From NCBI RefSeq assembly GCF_000175935.2, contig NC_014839.1, positions 248,001-312,000 on the forward strand: a DNA stretch of 64,000 nt, written 5' to 3'. The stretch's first letter is position 1, and each line of letters starts with the position of its first letter. The notes beneath the pieces were generated by a model. That model saw only the letters and a list, made by a program, of their open reading frames with translations, had not been told where the DNA came from and did not search any database. The position numbers and the translations under genes are program-made. Below are positions 56,934 through 64,000 of this stretch, one piece after another. The DNA comes from Pantoea sp. At-9b. GTDB lineage: Bacteria > Pseudomonadota > Gammaproteobacteria > Enterobacterales > Enterobacteriaceae.

Positions 56934-57203
56934 TCATAAACATTGCACCTTTCGATACCGAGGTATTACAACAAGACCGCGCAAGGTACCACCGTGCGAA
57001 AAAACACGCCATTTATTTAACTGATTAGTTTTATGCGTAAAGACGCACTGCACCGTAAAGTCATCAAGAAAATAGACGCGGCTACGTTTATCGAATAACA
57101 GCTTTGATGTGACATATGTGCTGTCGTTATAGAAAAATCTGCGCCCATGTGCTGCTATAAGTTGGTTAGCATGCTTTAGCCGCTTATGTTTGGTAGCCGT
57201 CAC
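56934..57203 (-). CDS. Phage-type hypothetical protein (possibly 3'-frameshifted)
   Basis: 89 codons from GTG 57203. HANQLIAAHGRRFFYNDSTY and WRVFSHGGTLRGLV are characteristic of a common enterobacterial prophage accessory protein of unknown function. The C-terminal tail (VIPRYRKVQCL) differs from the usual ending, and another frame (YDDNIWGYSDEAIKEIREQA to 56839) continues toward the next gene, suggesting a frameshift or fusion of two neighbouring genes. Confidence 0.5.
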   Translation of the reverse strand: MTATKHKRLKHANQLIAAHGRRFFYNDSTYVTSKLLFDKRSRVYFLDDFTVQCVFTHKTNQLNKWRVFSHGGTLRGLVVIPRYRKVQCL

Positions 57204-57840
57204 TCACCATCCATAGCTGTTTATCGCTATATGGTGTTGCTTCTGGGCAAAGACCACTGTATCTGTGAAACTTAAAAATTTCTTTGCCCGGTGGTATTGG
57301 ATGACCTCAGAAGTTGCAGCAATGAAGATCACCCCCATTAGCGGTAAGAGTTGCATCGCGTAACAAGATACAAACTGCGCCATCTTCGATATCGTGGATG
57401 GAAGCAATAAACCATCCTTCACCTTTCGGTACTTCTGGATGCCATGTTGAGATGTCATAGCCATCAACATCAGGATCAATATTTTCTTCATCACGATACT
57501 AAACTGACCACACCAGCCCCTGCGATTTCGGCCATAGATTGAATTCTTCAGAGGCTATAAATTCTCGACCATCACAGAATTGGTTATTAACAGGGTGGGG
57601 CCAGTATTCGCAATTATCGAGCACCACAGGTAAAGCAGTAATTTTGTTAACTTCGCTCATTTCAATCACCAAATAATCAGAGATGCCGCAACCACCCGGA
57701 AAACCACACAGCCTGAAATAACCCAGACCCAGCTTGCTGAATGCCATATACAACACATCCTGGTGGACCTCAGTGAATTGTTTTACTGGCTTTGTCGAGA
57801 CGTTCAGCAATGTTCTGAACCTTAATAGGATTTTTAATTA
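57204..57840 (-). pseudogene. Decayed phage early-region genes
   Basis: Minus-strand pieces in several frames: DPDVDGYDISTWHPEVPKGE GWFIASIHDIEDGAVC (about 57340-57480) and, nearer 57200, SDKQLWMVSDGYQT; upstream KNPIKVQNIAERLDKASKTI (about 57770-57840) and a 103-codon frame 57499-57810 (ALPVVLDNCEYWPHPVNNQF). They look like two small prophage genes broken by frameshifts. Confidence 0.5.
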
Positions 57841-58230
57841 CAGTGCCGTCAGGCATGAGACAGCCGCGAAATGGGCGGGGTGACTATGCCTAACTGATAT
57901 TGTCTTGTGCGTACTGCATAAATTTCTCAATACCGTTTTGGGGTTGCACGAATCCCGTGCCGTTGATGGCAATAGATCAAAATGGAGCCATTCAAATTGG
58001 CTGGTGAGCACTGCAACACTCATCGCCGCTACTCCATACCTGACAGAATGTGTGGTGCTGGGTGCCTCCCGGTGCCTGTACAAGCTGACAAAATGCAGGG
58101 CGGTAACTGATAGTATTAAGGCATAGGACAATAAGGTGCTTGTCCGAGCACATATCCTAAACCCAAATTGAGAAGGTGAAAGTCAGCGGCAGAAAGAAAC
58201 TGCCCCGTTCTGGCACCATCCCGCAGTTTA
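57841..58230. other. Gene-free stretch
   Basis: No supported gene. A short frame KVSGRKKLPRSGTIPQFNAI (from GTG near 58176) runs into the next frame region and may be the 5' end of a broken prophage gene. Confidence 0.35.
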
Positions 58231-58449
58231 ATGCAATCCCAAATGCGCAAGCTGGTGGAGTTGCTAGCCAAAAACCATGATGCGCAGTTGGCGGAGGGAA
58301 CATTTGAAATCAGCCTCGATTTTGAAAGCGGACTTCAGGTACTGGAAGTTACGCAGATTATCATGGAAGCCAAAGAACATTACGGATTATCAGGCTCGCC
58401 TGATGACATTTTCATCCATGAAACCGGGCTGCCGCTTACCAGTGAATAA
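58231..58449 (+). CDS. Hypothetical 72-residue protein
   Basis: 72 codons: MQSQMRKLVELLAKNHDAQL AEGTFEISLDFESGLQVLEV and ends ETGLPLTSE. Protein-like, acidic, with a predicted helix then a beta-rich part. No good ribosome-binding site is present at the ATG, so the real start may have been lost by a frameshift (see preceding stretch). Family not recognised; probably prophage-derived. Confidence 0.4.
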   Translation: MQSQMRKLVELLAKNHDAQLAEGTFEISLDFESGLQVLEVTQIIMEAKEHYGLSGSPDDIFIHETGLPLTSE

Positions 58450-58650
58450 ATTGAGAGTTATAGCGGCATATCGGCTCTGGCATGTGCAGTGGCTTTATTG
58501 GTGAGAAACTAGTTTACTCTCATTAAGAATCAAAATAGGCGTATACATGGGCCGCTGATAACGTATATAGCCCTGAGTTTCTGGTTATACCGACAGAGAG
58601 GGTTGCCATAGCAGTTAGTTCCATCAGCCAACACACCGCTCGAAAAAAAT

Positions 58651-58873
58651 CCCACATTAGGTTTCTGAGAATTCGGCAGGCGATTCAGATCTCAGAGAGG
58701 TTATTGAGCGCTACACCACAGTAATGTTAGAAACAGAGTTACCACTGGCGGAAGAGCTAATCTTGATGGATGGCATTCGTCTCAATTGCGAATACAACAT
58801 TCGTGAATTGCGTATGGAGGGAGACTGTCGCTTATCGCGTTTGGTTGCTCCTGAAATGGGGGCGTCGGAATGA
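58651..58873 (+). pseudogene. Fragment of an unknown, probably prophage gene
   Basis: Open frame without a start: ENSAGDSDLREVIERYTTVM LETELPLAEELILMDG and LRMEGDCRLSRLVAPEMGAS E, stop TGA 58871-58873. Amino-acid character is protein-like but no family is recognised. The 5' part has been lost. Confidence 0.35.
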
Positions 58874-59443
58874 AGCTAAGGCTGTATTTCCCTTCGGCTG
58901 AAATACCTACTGGCGAAGAATGACAACTTCTAAGCTTGGAGAAAAAATCCGAAAATAGTATAAGTATTATTCCTAATTTGTTTCTGAAAGCATTGATACA
59001 GCTTGTTTTTATAAAAATTTGTCAAGGGAAGACGCGAAAACTTCAGAGGTGTTCATTAACCTATCAAAATGGGATTGACTACAATTCTCCTTATGGGCTA
59101 GCTCAGATGCGAGCAGGTATATCAGGATGAAGGACGTAACCGAGTGATGGAGTGGAAACTTATAGATGGTAGTGCATGTCAGCGGCGACAACCCAAAGAT
59201 GGGTAAATATGTAAGATGGTAAAGAGCTAAGGCCAGTTAATGTACTCTAGGAGTTTTTTATAAACGCATGGCGTATTAGCACAAAAACTCTGTTTGTCAA
59301 GCTACCAATAATGGTAGTTCATTATACTTAAGAAATAATTACTATGCCAGTTGGCAATGTCACTAAGTTAGATACATTTGCATCGCAAGGAAGTGTACTT
59401 ATACGTTCTCAGTTTAGGGCCGAACTCAAGGTGAATCGATACT
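58874..59443. other. Gene-free stretch
   Basis: AT-rich, 0.57 kb, with no supported gene, tRNA or terminator-grade hairpin; it provides the upstream region of the next small gene. Confidence 0.35.
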
Positions 59444-59707
59444 ATGGGCATGTCAGAGGAAAAGTATAATACGATGCGTCGTATCAAAGATGGTGCAGAA
59501 TATAATTTGCGTGGGGATAAAGCTGTAGGAATTGAAATAAGAAAAGGCCCCAGGTACGATAATCGTAAAGTGGTTAATTGTCGGAGCCTGCCACCATTAA
59601 TACGCGAAGGATTGATTGATTTTGAACGCTACCCAAGTGACATGACTCGCTATTACAGAGTCAGGCTAACAGATGAAGGGGAAAAACTGCTAAAGAATAT
59701 AGCGTAA
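59444..59707 (+). CDS. Hypothetical 87-residue winged-helix-like protein
   Basis: 87 codons. AAGGTG lies 11 bases before ATG 59444; ATG 59450 is also possible. EEKYNTMRRIKDGAEYNLRG, then VVNCRSLPPLIREGLIDFER and YYRVRLTDEGEKLLKNIA: the pattern helix, turn, helix, beta-wing (RVRLTDEGEKLL) is like small MarR-type winged helices seen in prophage and plasmid genes. No family is named with certainty. Confidence 0.5.
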   Translation: MGMSEEKYNTMRRIKDGAEYNLRGDKAVGIEIRKGPRYDNRKVVNCRSLPPLIREGLIDFERYPSDMTRYYRVRLTDEGEKLLKNIA

Positions 59708-60145
59708 ATCCCTACGCATATAATTTGAATCTCTCAAGTAATTTACTTTTTTAAACCTAACTCATCATTAGTTAGCAAATTAAGGCACTTTCTCTTTTCT
59801 ATCAGTTGGTGTGAGGAACGCATATAGCAGGGAATAAGAAAATCAGGAATTAGCTTCTAGAGTTGTGGCATGGAAGCAATGGGAGATGTTATTCATTGAC
59901 GCTACGGTGGACTTACTGAGTGTTATTTGCAGATATCACCGGAAAAGTCTGGTTCAGTTCAAGTGCAGTTGATGGTGCGGGGCCGGATAAAAAAATGATA
60001 CGCTGGCGGATCGGGGGTATACGGTGTTTCCTCTGGCAGGCACACATGCCTGGATGTGGTGGATTACATCGTTACTAATATCTATCGCTTTGTAGCTTCT
60101 CATCCCGTCACTTTGGTGACAGTGCTGGCAGCGTCCGTTCGGTAA
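59708..60145. other. Mostly decayed DNA ahead of the cydB-like fragment
   Basis: No supported gene; short pieces such as FPLAGTHAWMWWITSLLIS (about 60020-60085) look like hydrophobic coding remnants, perhaps of the same broken operon. Confidence 0.35.
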
Positions 60146-60472
60146 ATTAATCATTATTATTATGAGGTTGTTCTGGTTTTACAGCTCTTCACGTTCTGGT
60201 GCGGTAATGCTCTTTGGCTGTTAATCATGATCCTTACGCTGATTACCTCGACGTTAACCGGTATTATCTACGCTATGTATCCCTGGATAATTCCAAGTCA
60301 GGTTAATTTGTATCAAAGCGCCGCTTCCAGTGTTACCCAGCAGGTCGTCCTGATCGGGACGGCAGTCATGATCCTGCTGACGTTAATTTATCATATCTGG
60401 CCGTTCTGGATAATAAAAGGCCATCATCCGAAGTGCGATATCTTTAACGTTCACGAGGTTTCTACCCTATGA
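60146..60472 (+). pseudogene. C-terminal fragment of a cytochrome bd oxidase subunit II (CydB/CioB-like)
   Basis: Reads LQLFTFWCGNALWLLIMILT LITSTLTGIIYAMYPWIIPS then NLYQSAASSVTQQVVLIGTA: the last two membrane segments of CydB/CioB with the conserved P-W/Y-x-IPP-x-x-x-L-x-x-AAS pattern. The first ~250 residues are missing. It overlaps the next frame by ATGA, so it once led an operon. Confidence 0.65.
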
Positions 60473-60972
60473 ATAAAGATGAATTCTGCATCCGGGATTA
60501 CCCGATAAAAGAAAATATCATCTGGTTACGCAGGTAGCCTTGGATTCGGCGCATCAGGGAATAAGTTCTCATTGTCATTCCGGTGGCATGTGGCCTTTTT
60601 TCCAGAGGGTTTCTGAGTGATGGGTCGGTGCAATCACCTGATGGTAAATTGAAGGTAGAATATGAACACTTTGGTCGGGTACAAAGTAATATGGAGATGA
60701 GTATCTGGATTGATACGCCGCCCGGCGGAAATTTACTGCCATGATAGGATGTGGGGCACTTAATAACTTGCAGATACAGACCTTACAGCTACAGCCAGTC
60801 CAGGAGCTTTCTGACGGAAGTGATATGCGGCTGACATATTCATTCCGTAATACAGGAGGGGGGTCATACGGTATGGCTGGGATTTCAGCCACAGCAACCG
60901 AGGTGGGTAGCAATCAGTGCCAGCGCCGATAATCAACAACCGGTCCAGTTCAATCAGTGGGTATACCCCTGA
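60469..60972 (+). pseudogene. Broken membrane-anchored hypothetical gene between cydB-like and DUF421 genes
   Basis: ATG 60469 overlaps the cydB-like stop. Pieces: MNKDEFCIRDYPIKENIIWL, then SLGFGASGNKFSLSFRWHVA FFPEGF, YEHFGRVQSNMEMSIWIDTP, and MRLTYSFRNTGGGSYGM with the ending QPVQFNQWVYP at TGA 60970-60972. At least three frame changes. Family not named; its place before DUF421 is the main clue. Confidence 0.5.
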
Positions 60973-60978
60973 AGGAGA

Positions 60979-61442
60979 GTGATATAGAAACCGTATTGCG
61001 AGCTGCTGGCATCTATCTTGTCCTGATGTGGTATTTAAAATTGCGGCAGGCGAACGTTTTGACAGATGACATCCTTTGACCTGATTCAGTTACTGATTAT
61101 CAGTGAATCCCCTGAGTAGGCGTTGCTGGGTGATGATTTTTCCGTGACGGCGGCAGCGCTGACTATTGTAACCCTCATTACGATTAATCTTTTTCTCGGC
61201 AAACTTAAAACGCGATTTCCTTATCTTGAACACATGGCAGAGGGCTGGCCTATGATTCTGGTTGAAAATGGTAATCTGGAGGAAAAACGTATGAAGATGG
61301 CTGGCATAAGTAAGGAGAATATTCTCGATTCACCCGGTTGTCACAGGGGATGGAGCGGATAGACCAGATAAAATATGCCGTACTCGAAGTTAATGGTCAT
61401 ATTTCCGTCACATATGCGGAAGAAAAATTAATAGCCTCGTGA
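60979..61442 (+). pseudogene. DUF421 (YetF-like) membrane protein remnant
   Basis: After GAAGGAGA the frame starts at GTG 60979 but hits TAG; corrected pieces read ETVLRAAGIYLVLM, LLGDDFSVTAAALTIVTLIT, RFPYLEHMAEGWPMILVENG and, in a further frame, MERIDQIKYAVLEVNGHISV to TGA 61440-61442. This is the DUF421 order: membrane segments, then the C-terminal cytosolic domain. Frameshifts disable it. Confidence 0.75.
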
Positions 61443-61465
61443 TGAAACGCTGCTGCACCGGTAAA

Positions 61466-61497
61466 GAATGCCCGGTCATTGTCTGGGCATTTCTATT
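61466..61497 (+). terminator. Terminator after the DUF421 remnant
   Basis: AATGCCC and GGGCATT with an 11-nt loop, followed by TCTATT. It would end the decayed cydB-like/DUF421 operon and separate it from katE. Confidence 0.65.
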
Positions 61498-61961
61498 CAG
61501 GACTGGGGTTGTCCAACAGGACCGGACCCCAAAGTACCACCAGGTGTGGCCTGCCCGCTCGGCGCATGAGGGCACCCATCATCGCGAACTGTTTTACTTC
61601 TGTGCATACACCCTGACAATGCGGCAATACTCAATGCGATACAGGTTATTTAGTAGATGATTTCATAGGGTTTCCTTTTCAGTGAGTGAACGAAAAATAA
61701 TATTTACCTCTGAAAATAATATAACTTGCAGATTATCACTGCGTTGTGTTTTTTGAACTATAATCCATAAGTGAGGATTACCATCCTACCTGACAGATTT
61801 AACCCTAAATTTCATCATTATTCAGTGCATTCTTAATGATGAATAAACGAGTCCGCTGAGATGAATTTCATGCTATTTCTTGTTATTTAGGATTTCAGTG
61901 CTTACTTTTGACGCGGTTGCTCTACAGTTAATAAGGTGATATTTCACTGGAGACTTTCGCA
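61498..61961. other. Gene-free katE upstream region
   Basis: No gene. TTGACG at about 61909-61914 with TAATAA 15 bases later, and CTACAGT in between, are possible katE promoter elements (the spacing is short for sigma-70; a sigma-S promoter is typical for katE). GGAG lies 10-13 bases before ATG 61962. Confidence 0.4.
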
Positions 61962-64000
61962 ATGTCAAAAGAAACAGAAGGAAAACAACTCACCCATCGG
62001 GCACCTCATAAAGGGCCAGAAACCGTTAAGCCCGGCTTGGGTAGCCTGGCTCCTGCTGATGGCTCACATCAACCGTCAGCCAAACCGACGCCACCGGGTA
62101 AAGAACCCACGGCACCGGGCAGTCTGAAAACACCCGACACCCGAACCCCTAAAATCAATCAGCTGGACCCCTTTAGAAAAAATGGCACGCAGCATGACCT
62201 GACCACCAATCAGGGCACCCGTATCGCTAATGATCAGAACTCACTGCGTGCCGGTACTCGCGGACCGACCCTGCTGGAAGATTTCATCATGCGTGAAAAA
62301 ATCACGCATTTTGACCATGAGCGTATCCCTGAGCGTATCGTGCATGCCCGTGGTTCAGCGGCACACGGCTATTTTCAGCCGTATCGTGCGTTGAAAGAGT
62401 TAACCAAGGCGGGATTCCTCAGCGATCCGGACACCGTCACTCCGGTGTTCGTGCGTTTCTCGACGGTGCAGGGCGGGGCAGGCTCTGCCGATACAGTAAG
62501 GGATATTCGTGGCTTCGCGACCAAATTCTACACGGAAGAGGGGGTATTTGATCTGGTGGGGAATAATACGCCAGTGTTCTTCATCCAGGACGCCCATAAA
62601 TTCCCGGATTTTGTGCACGCGGTGAAACCGGAACCGCATAACGAAATGCCACAAGGTCAGAGCGCGCACGACACCTTCTGGGATTACGTTTCGCTGCAAC
62701 CGGAAACGTTACATAACGTGATGTGGGCGATGTCAGACCGTGGTATCCCCCGCAGCTACCGCACCATGGAAGGCTTTGGTATTCACACCTTCCGTCTGAT
62801 AAACGCGGAAGGTCAAGCCACCTTTGTCCGTTTCCATTGGAAACCTGTGGCCGGTAAGGCCTCGCTCCTGTGGGATGAGGCGCAGAAACTCACGGGTCGT
62901 GACCCGGATTTTCATCGTCGCGATTTGTGGGAGGCCATCGAAGCGGGTGACTTTCCTGAGTATGAACTGGGACTTCAGCTGATCCCCGAAGAGGATGAGT
63001 TCAGCTTCGATTTCGATATCCTTGATGCCACCAAGCTGATCCCTGAAGAACTGGTGCCGGTAGAGTTGGTGGGCCGGATGGTGCTGAACCGTAATCCGGA
63101 TAACTTTTTCGCTGAAACCGAGCAGGTTGCTTTTCACCCCGGCCATATCGTGCCGGGACTGGATTTCACCAACGATCCGCTGTTGCAGGGGCGTCTTTTT
63201 TCCTACACCGATACCCAAATCAGTCGCCTCGGTGGGCCGAATTTTCATGAAATACCGATCAACCGGCCGGTCTGCCCGTACCATAATTTTCAGCGTCAGG
63301 GCATGCACCGTATGGAGATTGATGCCAATCCGGCCAACTACGAACCTAATTCAATAAACGATAACTGGCCACGGGAAAGCACCCCGGCTGCGGAGAAGGG
63401 GGGATTCGACAGCTATCAGGAAAGGATTGAAGGGCAGAAGGTTCGTGAGCGCAGCGACTCTTTTGGTGAATATTATTCCCAGCCAAAATTGTTCTGGCAG
63501 AGCCAGACACCTGTTGAGCAGCAGCATATCGTCGGTGCCTTTTCATTTGAGCTGAGCAAGGTGGCCCGCGCCTATATCCGAGAACGGGTGGTCGATCATC
63601 TGTTGCATATAGATCCAGACTTGGCGCAGGGCGTGGCGGATAATCTCGGCATTGAATTCAGTCAGGAACAGCGTAAAGTCGTCACCGCCAAAGATGTGAA
63701 TGGGCTTACGAAGGATGACAGCCTCAGTCTTTATGCTGTGCCGGGTGGTGATATCCGGGGGCGGCAGGTCGCATTGTTGGTCAGCGATGGTGTGAAAGCG
63801 GCTGATGTGCTGGCGATGTTTCAGGAGCTGAAAGCCAGAGGTGTTCACGCCAAACTGCTGGCGGCGCATATGGGGAAGGTACGCGCCGATGATGGCTCGG
63901 TATTGCCCGTCGATGCGACGTTCAATGGTCTGCCGTCGCTGACGTTTGATGCGGTGCTGGTGCCGGACGGTAATATCGATGCATTGCTGCTGAGTGGGGA
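61962..64000 (+). CDS. katE: KatE/HPII-type large-subunit catalase (partial, runs off right edge)
   Basis: Open from ATG 61962 (GGAG upstream) to the window edge, 679 residues visible of about 750. The N-terminal extension (residues 1-95) is typical of HPII. The heme-site His is in [16 protein letters not shown] near residue 128, the distal Asn in [20 protein letters not shown], and the proximal Tyr in [17 protein letters not shown] near 413. The C-terminal flavodoxin-like domain begins near residue 590 ([20 protein letters not shown]). It destroys hydrogen peroxide in the cytosol, mainly in stationary phase. Confidence 0.96.
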   Translation, partial: MSKETEGKQLTHRAPHKGPETVKPGLGSLAPADGSHQPSAKPTPPGKEPTAPGSLKTPDTRTPKINQLDPFRKNGTQHDLTTNQGTRIANDQNSLRAGTRGPTLLEDFIMREKITHFDHERIPERIVHARGSAAHGYFQPYRALKELTKAGFLSDPDTVTPVFVRFSTVQGGAGSADTVRDIRGFATKFYTEEGVFDLVGNNTPVFFIQDAHKFPDFVHAVKPEPHNEMPQGQSAHDTFWDYVSLQPETLHNVMWAMSDRGIPRSYRTMEGFGIHTFRLINAEGQATFVRFHWKPVAGKASLLWDEAQKLTGRDPDFHRRDLWEAIEAGDFPEYELGLQLIPEEDEFSFDFDILDATKLIPEELVPVELVGRMVLNRNPDNFFAETEQVAFHPGHIVPGLDFTNDPLLQGRLFSYTDTQISRLGGPNFHEIPINRPVCPYHNFQRQGMHRMEIDANPANYEPNSINDNWPRESTPAAEKGGFDSYQERIEGQKVRERSDSFGEYYSQPKLFWQSQTPVEQQHIVGAFSFELSKVARAYIRERVVDHLLHIDPDLAQGVADNLGIEFSQEQRKVVTAKDVNGLTKDDSLSLYAVPGGDIRGRQVALLVSDGVKAADVLAMFQELKARGVHAKLLAAHMGKVRADDGSVLPVDATFNGLPSLTFDAVLVPDGNIDALLLSG

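Overview
The window looks like part of a large plasmid, or a plasmid-derived region, from an enterobacterium of the Erwinia/Pantoea kind. The evidence is a P1-type parA-parB pair, an enterobacterial Wza-Wzb-Wzc exopolysaccharide (EPS) module with a JUMPstart/ops leader, enterobacterial gene families (YdiV-like EAL, YjbE, YfdC, YqaE, YgdI/YgdR, KatE) and IS2/IS3-type relics. The genus is inferred; no 16S rRNA or replication gene is present.

Layout. 1-4.5 kb: a peptide/amide scavenging operon on the minus strand (M20 amidohydrolase, amino-acid-type binding protein, M28 peptidase running off the left edge) with a divergent LysR regulator. 4.7-7.2 kb: parA-parB with a promoter/operator and a candidate parS. 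7.3-12.6 kb: a decayed IS3 relic, a solitary MetQ/NlpA-type binding protein, a broken alpha/beta hydrolase and much empty DNA. 12.6-34.1 kb: a YdiV-like EAL protein split across two frames at a slippery A AAA AAC site, then a terminator, JUMPstart/ops, and a long plus-strand EPS cluster: YjbE-like protein, LuxR-type regulator, wza-wzb-wzc, wzy, glycosyltransferases, a MurJ-type flippase, acyltransferases, an exported beta-helix protein, manC-manB, a WbaP-type initiating transferase and a second small LuxR-like protein. 34.2-38.2 kb: a sugar isomerase/epimerase-like gene, an accessory pckA and a divergent LysR gene with two matching inverted-repeat operators.

38.3-47.3 kb is mostly debris: a metallo-beta-lactamase-fold gene without its metal motif, a shattered zinc-type oxidoreductase, another IS3 relic, a degenerate tRNA and late-region remains of a lambdoid prophage, two overlapping reading frames interrupted only by TAG, an intact yqaE/Pmp3 gene, a serine-recombinase relic, a run of minus-strand terminator-like hairpins and a 32-codon candidate small membrane protein. 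47.4-54.5 kb carries yfdC, an integrase relic, a chemoreceptor ending in NWESF, a VOC protein, two tandem YgdI/YgdR lipoproteins and a tail-anchored small protein. 54.5-61.5 kb holds a decayed IS2-like element, phage early-region genes and a decayed cydB-like/membrane protein/DUF421 operon. The right end is katE, cut by the window edge.

The EPS genes form a complete Wzx/Wzy-type pathway: WbaP-type initiation, GDP-mannose supply by ManC-ManB, at least four glycosyltransferases, acyl decoration, MurJ-type flipping, Wzy polymerisation and Wza-Wzb-Wzc export. RfaH (through ops) and two LuxR-type proteins are the likely regulators.
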